From NCBI GenBank assembly GCA_913775795.1, contig CAJYLT010000080.1, positions 1 to 50,668 of the forward strand: 50,668 bases of DNA. Direction: 5' to 3'. The notes beneath the pieces are model-generated. The model had not been told where the DNA came from and ran no database searches. It saw only the letters and a program-made list of their open reading frames with translations. Position numbers and translations under genes: made by a program. Shown here in pieces: positions 33,068-41,646 of this stretch. The DNA comes from an uncultured Sphingomonas sp. GTDB taxonomy: Bacteria; Pseudomonadota; Alphaproteobacteria; Sphingomonadales; Sphingomonadaceae. Numbering within the stretch: the stretch's first letter is position 1; each line of letters opens with the position of its first letter.

Positions 33068-33775
33068 ATGGCCAATATCGTTCAGTTCGAGAATGTCGGC
33101 CTGCGCTACGGATCGAGCCCCGAGACGCTGTCCGACGTGTCGTTCGCCCTTCGCGCTGGTGCCTTCTATTTCGTGACGGGCACGTCGGGCGCGGGCAAGA
33201 CCTCGCTGCTCCGCCTCCTCTATCTCGCGCAGCGGCCGAGCCGGGGGGTGATCCGGCTGTTCGGCGAGGATGCGGTGACGCTGCCGCGGGGGCGCCTGCC
33301 CGGCTTTCGGCGGCGGATCGGCGTCGTCTTTCAGGATTTCCGCCTGCTGCCGCACCTGACCGCCTACGAGAACATTGCCCTCCCCCTCCGCCTTGCCGGC
33401 CATGACGAGCAGGAACTGGACGAGGCGGTGCAGGAGATGCTCGCCTGGGTCGGCTTGTCGGGGCGTGCCGATGCGCGCCCCGCGACGCTGTCGGGCGGCG
33501 AGCAGCAGCGGATCGCGATCGCGCGCGCGGTCATCAACCGGCCCGAGATGCTGGTCGCCGACGAGCCAACCGGCAACGTCGATCCCGACATGGCCGACCG
33601 GCTGCTCCACCTCTTCGACAGCCTCAACAAGCTCGGCACCACCGTCGTCGTGGCGACGCACGACCTGCACCTGCTCGGCCGCGTGCCCGATGCGCAGATG
33701 ATGTGGATCGAGAAGGGCCGGCTGGTCGACCCCACCGGCAATCTGCGCCACCCGCCGGCCGAGGCCGCGCGATGA
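33068..33775 (+). CDS. ftsE: Cell division ATP-binding protein FtsE
   Basis: A 235-residue ABC ATPase. Walker A GTSGAGKTSL is near residues 38-47, Q-loop VFQDFRLLPHLTAYEN near 87-102, signature LSGGEQQRIAIARA near 140-153 and Walker B MLVADEPTGNVDP near 160-172. FtsE with FtsX at the inner membrane activates peptidoglycan hydrolases during division. Its stop overlaps the ftsX start as ATGA. It heads an operon of at least four genes. Confidence 0.95.
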   Translation: MANIVQFENVGLRYGSSPETLSDVSFALRAGAFYFVTGTSGAGKTSLLRLLYLAQRPSRGVIRLFGEDAVTLPRGRLPGFRRRIGVVFQDFRLLPHLTAYENIALPLRLAGHDEQELDEAVQEMLAWVGLSGRADARPATLSGGEQQRIAIARAVINRPEMLVADEPTGNVDPDMADRLLHLFDSLNKLGTTVVVATHDLHLLGRVPDAQMMWIEKGRLVDPTGNLRHPPAEAAR

Positions 33776-34641
33776 GCCGGGCGACGAAGCACGCGGGGGC
33801 CGAGCATCGCTGGCTCGACGACGCGCGCACGATGCGGGCGATGCGATCGATCATGGCGATCATGCTGTTCCTGACCGTGCTGGCCGCCGCGCTCGGCCTC
33901 GCCACCTGGACCGCGACGCGCGCGCTCGATGCCGAGCTCGCCGGGCGGCTGACGGTGCAGATCACCGACGGCAGCGGCGGGCCGGCGCTCGCGGCGAAGC
34001 TGCGCGCGCTGCCGCAGGTCACCCGCGCCGAGGAAGTCGATCGCGCGCGCCTCGCCGCCCTGCTCGAACCCTGGCTGGGCGAGGCGGGGCTTGATGCCGA
34101 CCTGCCGATGCCCGCGATGATCGACGTCGACCTGACCGACCCGACCGAGGTCGCCGCGGTCGAGCGCGTCGTCCGAGCCGAGGCGCCGTCCGCGCGGATC
34201 GACCGCCACGCGACCTGGCTGGCGCCGGTGCGCGGGTTCATCGCGACGCTTGCCGGGCTGGCCGCGGGCCTCGTCCTGCTCGTCGCGGCCGCCACCGCGT
34301 CGGTCGTGCTGCTGGCGGCGCGCGCGGGCCTCGACACCCATGCCGAGACGATCGAGGTGCTGCACATGCTCGGCTCGACCGACGTGCAGGTGGCGCGGCT
34401 GTTCGCGCGGCGGATCGCCACCGACACGCTGATGGGCGGCGCGATCGGGACGCTGGCGGCGCTGGGCTTCCTCGCGTTTCTGGGCACGCGGCTGGGCGCG
34501 CTCGGGGCAGAGATCGTCGCCGGGATCGGCCTTCGCGCGGGCGACTGGGCGGTGCTCGCGGTCCTCCCGCTCCTGTTCGCGCTGATGGCGGCGCTGGCGG
34601 CGCGGGCGGCGGTGCTGCGCACGCTGGCGAAGCGGCTGTGA
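33772..34641 (+). CDS. ftsX: Cell division protein FtsX
   Basis: A 289-residue FtsX-type permease with one N-terminal helix (about residues 27-48), a periplasmic domain (about 50-155) and three C-terminal helices (about 160-280). The HAETIEVLHMLGSTDVQVARLF segment is the conserved coupling helix between helices 2 and 3. It is paired with the upstream ftsE and overlaps it by 4 bases, as well as the downstream DUF218 gene by 4 bases. Confidence 0.92.
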   Translation: MSRATKHAGAEHRWLDDARTMRAMRSIMAIMLFLTVLAAALGLATWTATRALDAELAGRLTVQITDGSGGPALAAKLRALPQVTRAEEVDRARLAALLEPWLGEAGLDADLPMPAMIDVDLTDPTEVAAVERVVRAEAPSARIDRHATWLAPVRGFIATLAGLAAGLVLLVAAATASVVLLAARAGLDTHAETIEVLHMLGSTDVQVARLFARRIATDTLMGGAIGTLAALGFLAFLGTRLGALGAEIVAGIGLRAGDWAVLAVLPLLFALMAALAARAAVLRTLAKRL

Positions 34642-35183
34642 GCGTGTTGCTGCGCATCGTTGCCTTCGTCCTGCTTGCCTATGCGCTCGGCTTCGCGCTG
34701 TTCCTGCTCGGCCTCGGCCATCCGCTGGAGGGGCAGAAGACCGACGCGATCGTCGTGCCGACGGGCGGCGCGGGGCGGATCGACCGCGGGCTGACGCTGC
34801 TCGAGGCGGGCGAAGCGAAGCGGATGCTCGTGACCGGCGTCGACCCCAGCGTACGGCCGCAGGAGCTCGCCGCCGTCTATAAAGCGACGCCGCGCCGCAT
34901 CTTCGACTGCTGCGTCGATTTGGGGCAGGAGGCGATCGATACGCGGTCGAACGCGGACGAGACTGCCGCCTGGGTCCGGACCAACCGCTTTCGCACCGTC
35001 CGCCTCGTCACGTCCGACTGGCACATGGCGCGCGCCAAGCTCGAGCTTCAGAACGCGCTGGGCAGCGAGACCGAAATCTTCGGCGATCCCGTCCGCACCA
35101 ATGCGCGCTTCGCGACACTGTTCAGCGAATACAACAAGCTGCTGATCCGCCGCGTCGCGCTGATCGTCGGGTATCGCGGATGA
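34638..35183 (+). CDS. YdcF/ElyC-family DUF218 membrane protein
   Basis: A 181-residue protein with one N-terminal membrane helix and a DUF218 domain: AIVVPTGGAGRIDRGLTLLEAG at about 38-59, LVTGVDP, and TRSNADETAAWVR followed by RTVRLVTSDWHMARA. Relatives (YdcF, ElyC) influence envelope polysaccharide or undecaprenyl-phosphate metabolism; the exact reaction is unsettled. GTG at 34638 overlaps the ftsX stop. It overlaps the acyltransferase gene by 4 bases, so it belongs to the ftsEX operon. Confidence 0.88.
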   Translation: MSVLLRIVAFVLLAYALGFALFLLGLGHPLEGQKTDAIVVPTGGAGRIDRGLTLLEAGEAKRMLVTGVDPSVRPQELAAVYKATPRRIFDCCVDLGQEAIDTRSNADETAAWVRTNRFRTVRLVTSDWHMARAKLELQNALGSETEIFGDPVRTNARFATLFSEYNKLLIRRVALIVGYRG

Positions 35184-35881
35184 TGAACCGGCTGCGCTCC
35201 TGGCTGTTCGATGCGATCTTCTACGGCGGGTCGGTCGCGTTCGTCCTCGCCGCGCCGGTCGCCGCGTGGTTCAGCCGCCGTGCGCTGCTTGGCGTCGTGA
35301 TGGGCTGGCTGAAATGGCATCGCCTGTGCGCGCGCGGCATCATGGGGATGCGATCGCGGGTCGAGGGGGCGCCGCTGGCCGAGCCGGGCTTCTACGCGGC
35401 CAAGCATCAGGCGTTCTACGAGACGTTCGAGCTTGCGCTGATCCTCCGCGCCCCCGCGATCGTGATGAAGGCGGAGCTCGCCGAAATCCCGCTCTGGGGC
35501 TGGGCCGCGCGGCAGTACGGCGTCATCGTCGTTGACCGCTCGGGATCGGCCACCGCGCTGCGCCAGATGCTGCGCGAGGCAAAGGCCGCGCGTGCCGCGG
35601 GCCGGTCGGTGCTGATCTTTCCCGAGGGGACGCGAGTCCTGCCCGGCGAGGCTCCGCCCGTCCGCGCCGGGTTCGCCGCGCTCTACAAGACGCTGGCGCT
35701 CCCCACCATCCCCGTCGCGCTCGACAGCGCGCGCGTCTGGCCGCGCAAGGGGCCGAAGCGGCCGGGCACCGTCACCTTCCGCTTCGGCGAGACGCTGGAC
35801 CCCGCCTTGGCCCGCGAAGAGGCCGAAGCCCGTATCCATGCGGGCATCAACGCGCTGGAGCCCGCCGCCCGGATCGGCTAG
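35180..35881 (+). CDS. plsC: 1-acyl-sn-glycerol-3-phosphate acyltransferase (PlsC-type)
   Basis: A 233-residue membrane-associated acyltransferase. The catalytic block is KHQAFYETF near residues 75-83 (H-x4-E in place of the classical H-x4-D, as common in alphaproteobacteria) and the glycerol-phosphate-binding block LIFPEGTR is near 147-154. An N-terminal hydrophobic stretch is present. It transfers an acyl chain to lysophosphatidic acid to form phosphatidic acid. It overlaps the DUF218 gene (ATGA) and is the fourth gene of the ftsEX operon. Confidence 0.88.
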   Translation: MMNRLRSWLFDAIFYGGSVAFVLAAPVAAWFSRRALLGVVMGWLKWHRLCARGIMGMRSRVEGAPLAEPGFYAAKHQAFYETFELALILRAPAIVMKAELAEIPLWGWAARQYGVIVVDRSGSATALRQMLREAKAARAAGRSVLIFPEGTRVLPGEAPPVRAGFAALYKTLALPTIPVALDSARVWPRKGPKRPGTVTFRFGETLDPALAREEAEARIHAGINALEPAARIG

Positions 35882-35890
35882 CGCGGGGCC

Positions 35891-36427
35891 ATGCAGGGAC
35901 TTCACGTCGTCGGATTGGGCGGGACGCTTCGCCCCACCTCCACCACCTCGCGGCTGCTGACCGCCGCGCTCGATCACGCGGCGGCGGCCGGCGCGCGCAC
36001 GACGCTGCTCACCGGCGAGGCGATCGACTTTCCCAATTTCGATCCCGAGGCGAGCGTGCCCAATGCGCGCGTCGATCACTTCGTCGCGACGATCCGCTCG
36101 GCCGACGCGATCCTGATCGGGTCGCCCGGCTATCACGGCACGCTGTCCGGCCTCGTCAAGAATGCGCTCGACCATGTCGAGATGACGCGCAGCGACGATC
36201 GCGTCTATTTCGACGGCGTGCCCGTCGGTCTCGTCGCGACCGCGGCGGGGTGGCAGGCGGCGGTGACGACGCTTCAGGCGCTGCGCGGAATCGTTCACGC
36301 GCTGCGCGGCTGGCCGACGCCGATCGGCATCGCGGTCAACTCGGCCGGCGGCGGCGACGTGGTGGCGGAAGCCGCCCCGCAGATCGACCTGATGATGGGC
36401 CAGATCGCGCGGTTCTTGCGGAACTGA
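35891..36427 (+). CDS. NAD(P)H-dependent FMN reductase family protein
   Basis: A 178-residue flavodoxin-fold protein. GLGGTLRPTSTTSRLL at 8-23 binds the FMN phosphate, and GSPGYHGTLSGLVKNALDHVE near 77-97 is the typical FMN_red motif. Such enzymes reduce quinones, azo compounds or free flavin. It starts 9 bases after the acyltransferase gene and probably belongs to the same operon. Substrate is unknown. Confidence 0.88.
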   Translation: MQGLHVVGLGGTLRPTSTTSRLLTAALDHAAAAGARTTLLTGEAIDFPNFDPEASVPNARVDHFVATIRSADAILIGSPGYHGTLSGLVKNALDHVEMTRSDDRVYFDGVPVGLVATAAGWQAAVTTLQALRGIVHALRGWPTPIGIAVNSAGGGDVVAEAAPQIDLMMGQIARFLRN

Positions 36428-36497
36428 GAGATTTGCGCAGACTTGCCGCCGACGCTTGCCGCACGTCGTCGGGAGCAGGGTTACGGATACCTCTCGG

Positions 36498-36863
36498 ATG
36501 GGCGTGTATCGACGAGTCGTGAGCATAGGCCGTGCAAATCGCAGTTCGCTGATCGGTGCCGGCGCAGGCGCGTGCGCCACGCTTCCCGCGCTCGTCGCGG
36601 CCTTCATGTCCGCAGGCGCCGGACACGGCGACTACATCGCGGCCCGGCTCCTCTTCCCGTTCTCGATGCTCCTGTCGTGGGTCGAGGGCGGCGGCGTGGG
36701 CCCCCTCGGCATGATGGCGGGACTGCTCCAGTTTCCGCTCTACGGTGTGCTGGTCGCGCGCGCCTCGAAGACGGGTCCCGATCGCGCCGCGATCGTCGCA
36801 GCGGCAGCGCATCTGACGGCCGTGATCGCGTGCTTCGGCGGCCTACTGCCCAATTTCGCCTAA
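36498..36863 (+). CDS. Small hypothetical membrane protein
   Basis: About 121 residues with three hydrophobic stretches (SLIGAGAGACATLPALVAAF, RLLFPFSMLLSWVEGGGVG, and a C-terminal AAIVAAAAHLTAVIACFGG). No family was recognised. The start is uncertain: ATG at 36498 lacks a clear ribosome site and an upstream in-frame ATG is at 36456. Its last 21 bases overlap the end of the convergent siroheme-synthase gene. Confidence 0.55.
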   Translation: MGVYRRVVSIGRANRSSLIGAGAGACATLPALVAAFMSAGAGHGDYIAARLLFPFSMLLSWVEGGGVGPLGMMAGLLQFPLYGVLVARASKTGPDRAAIVAAAAHLTAVIACFGGLLPNFA

Positions 36864-37643
36864 ACGGTCGCGCGACCCCGCCATCGACAGGTCGACCGTC
36901 AGCCCCGGCGCCGGCTCGACCGCCTCGCACGACACCCGCTCGGCATCGGCCCGCGCGCGCGACAGGATTGCGGGGGGCACGTCGGCGCGATGGCAGACGC
37001 GGTCGGCGCTGGCGAGCAGGCGGGCGGTGCGCAGCGTGAGGTCGTCGGGGTCGGGCGAGGTGAGGACGATCGTTTCCACGCAGTCGCCGCTCTCGGCTTC
37101 GGGCCGATCGAGCCAGCGCGCGACGCTCCCGCCATCCGCCCCGCCGAGCGGATCGAGCACCCCGCCCGGCTCCAGCGCCCGCGCCAGCGACCGCCGCCGC
37201 GCCGGTCCCTCTGGAAACCGCGCCCGCATCGCCCCACGCGCCGCGTTCAACGCGCGCGCCAGATCGCCGACGCCCGCGGGCAGCCACGCCTCGATCCGCT
37301 GGCGCAGGGCCGCCGCCAGCCCCGCCGACGCGCCGCCGGTCGCGACCGCGATCAGCACCGGCGAGCGATCGACGATCGCGGGGAGCGTGAAATCGCACAG
37401 CGCCGGGCGGTCGACGACGTTGACCAGCAACCCCCGCGTCTTCAGCCGCTGTGCCGCGTCGACGGCCTCGCGCTCGTCCTCATACGCGACGATCGCGAGG
37501 CGGGCGTCGGGGTGATCCGACACCGCCACCGCCCCGGCGCGCTCGATCAGCCGGCGCTTGGCCTCCGCCGCTTCGCCGCCGCCCAGCAGGATGACGGGCC
37601 GCCCGTCGAGCCGCACGATGATCGGCAGGCCCGTCTCGCGCAT
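36843..37643 (-). CDS. CysG-like precorrin-2 dehydrogenase/ferrochelatase with reduced C-terminal domain
   Basis: A 266-residue protein whose first 110 residues are the NAD-binding domain of siroheme synthase: PVILLGGGEAAEAKRRLIERAG (about 16-37), LLVNVVDRPALCDFTLPAIVDRSPVLIAVATGG with the FTLPA segment. A dimerisation region with LRQRIEAWLPAG follows. The C-terminus (about 175-266) resembles only a rudiment of the methyltransferase half found in full CysG (about 450 residues). It therefore likely converts precorrin-2 to siroheme, needing a separate methyltransferase. It starts one base after the lysA stop and ends the argH-lysA operon. Confidence 0.8.
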   Translation of the reverse strand: MRETGLPIIVRLDGRPVILLGGGEAAEAKRRLIERAGAVAVSDHPDARLAIVAYEDEREAVDAAQRLKTRGLLVNVVDRPALCDFTLPAIVDRSPVLIAVATGGASAGLAAALRQRIEAWLPAGVGDLARALNAARGAMRARFPEGPARRRSLARALEPGGVLDPLGGADGGSVARWLDRPEAESGDCVETIVLTSPDPDDLTLRTARLLASADRVCHRADVPPAILSRARADAERVSCEAVEPAPGLTVDLSMAGSRDRLGEIGQ

Positions 37644-37644
37644 T

Positions 37645-38901
37645 TCAAAGCCAGTCCGGCACCGTCTCGCCCGCCATTTGCGCGGCGGGGTCGATCCGGT
37701 CGGACACCAAGGCGAAGCGGTCGCCGTCGACGAGCACCTCAGGCACCTTGGCGCGGCTGTTGTAGGTGCTCGCCATCGTCGCGCCGTACGCGCCGGCGGT
37801 GCGGAACACGGCGAGGTCGCCCGCCGTCACCGCGTCGATCTCGCGCGCCTTGGCAAAGGTGTCGCCGCTTTCGCACACCGGGCCGGCGATGTTCGCAATC
37901 AGCCGCTCGCTACTCGGTCGCACTGCGACGAAATCGTGATACGCATCGTAGAGCGCCGGGCGGGCAAGGTCGTTCATCGCCGCATCGACGATCACCCACG
38001 GATATCCGCCCGACGGCTTCACCCAGACGACGCGGGTCAGGAGCACGCCGGCATTGCCCGCGATGACGCGGCCCGGCTCGAACATCAGCTTTACGTCCCA
38101 GCCCGCGGTGACGCGCGCCACCATCTCGCCGAACGCCTGAGGAGACGGCATCGTCTCATCGGGACGATAGGGCACGCCGAGGCCGCCGCCCAGGTCTACA
38201 TGCGTGATCCGATGCCCCGCCGCGCGCAGCGTCGCCACCATCTGACCCACGCGGGCATACGCCGCCTCCAGCGGGGCGAGATCGCCGAGTTGGCTGCCGA
38301 TATGCACCGCGATTCCGCGCAGCTCGATACCGGGCTTGCCCGCCAATCTTGCGAAGATGCCCGGCGCCTCGTCGATCGCGACGCCGAACTTGTTCTCTGC
38401 CTTGCCGGTCGAGATCTTGGCGTGGGTGCCGGCATCCACGTCCGGGTTGACGCGCAGCACCGCGGGCGCTGTCAGCCCCCGCTCCGCCGCCAGCGCGGCG
38501 AGGACATGGCCCTCCTCCTCCAGCTCGAGGTTGAACTGGCCGATGCCCGTCTCCAGCCCCTGGATCAGCTCGGCGCGTGTCTTGCCGACGCCGGAGAAGA
38601 CCACGTCGCCCGGCGCCATCCCCGCCGCCACCGCGCGCGCCATCTCGCCGCCGGAGACCACGTCGGCGCCATAGCCCGCCTTCGCCAGCACGCGCAGCAC
38701 GGCGAGGTTGGGATTGGCCTTGACCGCATAGGCGATGTGTTTGTCGGCGACCCCCGACAGTCCCTCGCGGAACACCTGCGCATGCCGCTCCAGCGTCGCG
38801 CGCGAATAGATGTAGACGGGGGTGCCGACCGCCGCGGCGATCGCCTCGACGCTCACATCCTCGACGAACAGCGCGCCGTCCCGGTGCCGGAAATGGTCCA
38901 T
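37645..38901 (-). CDS. lysA: Diaminopimelate decarboxylase
   Basis: A 418-residue fold-type III PLP decarboxylase. The PLP lysine is in IAYAVKANPNLAVL near residues 46-59, HIGSQLGDL near 190-198 and GGGLGVPY near 230-237 complete the barrel, and GPVCESGDTFA near 340-350 holds the catalytic cysteine and substrate residues. It converts meso-diaminopimelate to L-lysine. The ATG at 38901 overlaps the stop of the lipoprotein gene as TGATG; a much longer open frame upstream is the lipoprotein and argH region in another frame. Confidence 0.95.
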   Translation of the reverse strand: MDHFRHRDGALFVEDVSVEAIAAAVGTPVYIYSRATLERHAQVFREGLSGVADKHIAYAVKANPNLAVLRVLAKAGYGADVVSGGEMARAVAAGMAPGDVVFSGVGKTRAELIQGLETGIGQFNLELEEEGHVLAALAAERGLTAPAVLRVNPDVDAGTHAKISTGKAENKFGVAIDEAPGIFARLAGKPGIELRGIAVHIGSQLGDLAPLEAAYARVGQMVATLRAAGHRITHVDLGGGLGVPYRPDETMPSPQAFGEMVARVTAGWDVKLMFEPGRVIAGNAGVLLTRVVWVKPSGGYPWVIVDAAMNDLARPALYDAYHDFVAVRPSSERLIANIAGPVCESGDTFAKAREIDAVTAGDLAVFRTAGAYGATMASTYNSRAKVPEVLVDGDRFALVSDRIDPAAQMAGETVPDWL

Positions 38902-39140
38902 CAGTGTTGGGGCGGCAACTGGAAGGGGTCGTTCGGCCGCTCTTCCGAATTGCGCAGGATCTCGTCGCTGCGCTGTGGACGCTGCTGCGTCGTCGGCGTC
39001 GTCAGCACCTCGGGCGTCGGGGTCGCGGTGCTGCCATAGGCGGCGGGCGGCGGCGCCTCGCCCTCGGGCAGCTTCAACTTGCCCCGCGCGCCGCAACCGG
39101 CCAGCGACAGGATCAGGACGGGGAGGATCAGCGCGCGCAT
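38901..39140 (-). CDS. Small LptM/YifL-like lipoprotein
   Basis: A 79-residue lipoprotein. [27 protein letters not shown] shows a lipobox LAGC with the acylated cysteine at residue 16; the rest is proline-rich and disordered. In E. coli a small lipoprotein (YifL, now LptM) occupies the same place beside lysA/dapF and supports LPS translocon assembly, so a similar role is plausible. It overlaps argH and lysA by one base each (TGATG at both ends), which argues strongly that it is a real gene. Confidence 0.85.
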   Translation of the reverse strand: MRALILPVLILSLAGCGARGKLKLPEGEAPPPAAYGSTATPTPEVLTTPTTQQRPQRSDEILRNSEERPNDPFQLPPQH

Positions 39141-40513
39141 CACTTCTTTTCGCTCGCCTGACGCGCGCGGGCAATGGCCTCTCGCACGCGCTCGGGTGCC
39201 GTCCCGCCGAAACTGCGCCGGCTGGCGACCGAGGCATCGATCGAGAGCACGTCGAACACCGCCGCCGTGATCCGCGCGTCGATCGCGGTCAGTTCCTCGA
39301 TCGGCATGGCGTCGAGCTTGCAGCCCAGCGCCTCGGCCCGCGCGACGACACGCCCGGTGACGTGATGCGCCTCGCGGAACGGCAATCCGGCCTCGCGCAC
39401 CAGCCAGTCGGCAAGGTCGGTGGCGGTCGCGAACCCCGCATCGGCGACCGCGCGCATCCGGTCGGTGCGGAACGTCGCGCTCTCCACCATCCCCGTCATC
39501 GCCGCCAAGCACAGCCCGATCAGGTCGTGCGCCTCGAACACCGGCGGCTTGTCGTCCTGCATGTCCTTTGAATAGGCGAGCGGCAGGCCCTTCATCGTCA
39601 CCATGAGCGCGGTCATGCAGCCCATGATGCGGCCCGCATGGCCGCGCACCAGCTCGGCCGCGTCGGGATTGCGCTTCTGCGGCATGATGGAGCTGCCCGT
39701 CGACCATTGATCGCTGAGCGCGACGAAGCCGAAGGGCTGCGACGCCCAGAGCACGAACTCTTCCGCCAGACGGCTGAGGTGCAGCGCACATTGCGTCGCC
39801 GCGGTCAGGTAGTCGAGCGCGAAGTCGCGGTCGCTCACCCCGTCCAGCGAATTGCCCATCGGCCGGTCGAATCCGAGCGCGGCCGCCGTCGCCTCCCGGT
39901 CGATCGGAAAGCCCGTGCCCGCGAGCGCCGCCGACCCCAGCGGGCACTCGTTCATCCGCGCCCGCGCGTCGGCGAAGCGGCTGACGTCACGCGCCAGCAT
40001 CGCGTGATACGCCATCAGGTGATGGCCGAGCGTCACCGGTTGCGCGGATTGGAGGTGCGTGAAGCCCGGCATCACGTCGGCGGCATGCTCTTCCGCCCGC
40101 GCCAGCAGCGCGTCCTGAAGCCCGGCCAGCGCCGCCAGCACCTCGTCGATCGCGTCGCGCGTCCACAGGCGAAAGTCGGTCGCGACCTGATCGTTGCGGC
40201 TGCGCGCGGTGTGCAGGCGCCCCGCCGCCGGCCCGATCTTGTCGGCCAGCCGCGCTTCGGACTGCATGTGGATATCCTCGAGCGCGAGGTCGTTCGCCGG
40301 TCCATCGCGTTCGTAATCCGCCGCCACCGCGTCGAGCCCGTCGAGGATCGCCGCCACGTCCTCCGCCGCGACGATCCCTTGCGCGCCCAGCATCGCCGCA
40401 TGTGCCTTCGACGCGGCGATATCCTGGCGCCACATCCGCTTGTCGAACGGGATCGAGGCGTTAATCTCGCGCATCACTGCGGAGGGGCCTTCGGCGAACC
40501 GCCCGCCCCACAT
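39140..40513 (-). CDS. argH: Argininosuccinate lyase
   Basis: A 457-residue argininosuccinate lyase. It begins [14 protein letters not shown], has [16 protein letters not shown] near 98-113, TPLQ-type region as [16 protein letters not shown] near 145-160, and the flexible signature loop [12 protein letters not shown] near 268-279 with the catalytic serine. It splits argininosuccinate into arginine and fumarate. ATG at 40513 is the first usable codon, with AAGGA 12-13 bases upstream. It heads the minus-strand operon and starts only 17 bases from the divergent TlpA-like start. Confidence 0.95.
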   Translation of the reverse strand: MWGGRFAEGPSAVMREINASIPFDKRMWRQDIAASKAHAAMLGAQGIVAAEDVAAILDGLDAVAADYERDGPANDLALEDIHMQSEARLADKIGPAAGRLHTARSRNDQVATDFRLWTRDAIDEVLAALAGLQDALLARAEEHAADVMPGFTHLQSAQPVTLGHHLMAYHAMLARDVSRFADARARMNECPLGSAALAGTGFPIDREATAAALGFDRPMGNSLDGVSDRDFALDYLTAATQCALHLSRLAEEFVLWASQPFGFVALSDQWSTGSSIMPQKRNPDAAELVRGHAGRIMGCMTALMVTMKGLPLAYSKDMQDDKPPVFEAHDLIGLCLAAMTGMVESATFRTDRMRAVADAGFATATDLADWLVREAGLPFREAHHVTGRVVARAEALGCKLDAMPIEELTAIDARITAAVFDVLSIDASVASRRSFGGTAPERVREAIARARQASEKK

Positions 40514-40529
40514 CTGATTGGAGCTGTCC

Positions 40530-41111
40530 TTGCTCGCTTTGCCGAAGCCATCGCTAATCGTACTTCTCCCGCTCGCCGCGATCGTCGGCGCGTGCGATAC
40601 GCAAACCCCCGCGGACGGGCAAGGCAACGCGGCCGCGCCAGCGAACTCGGCCGCCGCCGCCGCGACCCCCGCCACCGGCAAGGTCGACCGCAGTCACAAG
40701 GGCGAGGCCGCCCCCGCCTACCCGTTCGCCGATCCCGAGGGAGTCAAGAAGACGCTCGCCGACTATCGCGGCAAGCCGGTGCTGGTGAACCTCTGGGCCA
40801 CCTGGTGCGCGCCCTGCATCAGGGAAATGCCGACGCTGGAGGCGCTGGCGAAGCGCGAGAGCGGCCGGATCGAGGTGCTGACGATCGCCCAGGACCTCGA
40901 CGGCCCGGCCAAGGTCGTGCCCTATTTCAAGAAGGCCGGCTTCACGACGATCGAGCCGTGGTCGGAAAGCGACCTGCGCTTCACCACCGGCATGGGGGTG
41001 AACCTGCCGACGACGATCCTATACGACAAGAACGGCAAGGAAGTGTGGCGCGTGTCCGGCGCGATGGAGTGGACGGGGGACGAGGCGAAGGGGCTGCTGG
41101 GGGAGGTTTGA
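40530..41111 (+). CDS. TlpA-like thioredoxin-fold lipoprotein
   Basis: A 193-residue exported redox protein. The N-terminus [22 protein letters not shown] is a lipoprotein signal with the cysteine in IVGAC. After an alanine-rich linker comes a TlpA/ResA thioredoxin domain with the redox pair in [19 protein letters not shown] (about 86-104) and the cis-proline in [11 protein letters not shown]. It reduces or isomerises disulfides in the periplasm, often for cytochrome c maturation. TTG at 40530 is chosen because GGAG lies 6 bases upstream; TTG codons at 40518 and 40539 are alternatives. It diverges from argH with almost no spacer. Confidence 0.85.
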   Translation: MLALPKPSLIVLLPLAAIVGACDTQTPADGQGNAAAPANSAAAAATPATGKVDRSHKGEAAPAYPFADPEGVKKTLADYRGKPVLVNLWATWCAPCIREMPTLEALAKRESGRIEVLTIAQDLDGPAKVVPYFKKAGFTTIEPWSESDLRFTTGMGVNLPTTILYDKNGKEVWRVSGAMEWTGDEAKGLLGEV

Positions 41112-41178
41112 TGGCGACAGACCCACCGGCCATCTTCAACGCCTAAATGTATGTGCTGAAACAGATCGGAGCGCCGCT

Positions 41179-41562
41179 TTGCCATATGCCGATAGCTTCA
41201 TTCCAGCTAGACACATCAATCAACTGATTGGCTTATATGCACGTCGTTACCTAAGTAACTCGCCAAGCCACCCTGTCTCTAGCCCTGTTGAATTATGGGA
41301 ATGTGATGTTGGCAACTTAGATTTCCCTGGGGTTTACCTCGTCTATCGAGAAGATCTCACTCTCATCTACATTGGAATGTCCCGGTCGGATATAGGCCGG
41401 CGGCTCGCCACTGCCCGCAGCCGCAGTGTCCAGGCATCCTCGTTCTGGCAAAACCGCTTTCCCGCGTTGATCCAGTATGTGCGGCTATCAAATGGGTGGG
41501 AAGCACCTTCGCTTGAAGCCTTTCTCGAAGATCATGCGAACGCCTATCAACCTGTGGGCTGA
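41179..41562 (+). CDS. GIY-YIG nuclease domain protein (low-GC insert)
   Basis: A 127-residue protein with GVYLVYREDLTLIYIGMS (about 51-68) followed by IGRRL, the GIY and YIG strands and the arginine helix of the GIY-YIG nuclease fold. A glutamate in LEAFLEDHA near the C-terminus could be the metal ligand. Only this domain is present, so it may be a stand-alone nuclease or a partial homing-type enzyme. The TTG start at 41179 is the only convenient one; no better start was found upstream. Base composition is clearly more AT-rich than both neighbours, which suggests recent transfer into the gap between the TlpA-like gene and lgt. Confidence 0.72.
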   Translation: MPYADSFIPARHINQLIGLYARRYLSNSPSHPVSSPVELWECDVGNLDFPGVYLVYREDLTLIYIGMSRSDIGRRLATARSRSVQASSFWQNRFPALIQYVRLSNGWEAPSLEAFLEDHANAYQPVG

Positions 41563-41646
41563 GCGCCCTCCCCATCCCCCCATGACACGCCCCCCCATTC
41601 CCCCTAAAGCACCCTCCGCACGCATCGCTCGCGAAGGACCCGCCGC

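Noticed and set aside
37645..39237. Extended 530-codon lysA frame starting in argH
   Set aside because: The part before 38901 is the shifted frame of the lipoprotein and argH genes; DapDC homology begins at MDHFRHRDGA.
41147..41227. 26-codon ORF (ATG 41147) before the GIY-YIG gene
   Set aside because: It is in another frame, lacks a ribosome site and has no coding character; it is probably chance.
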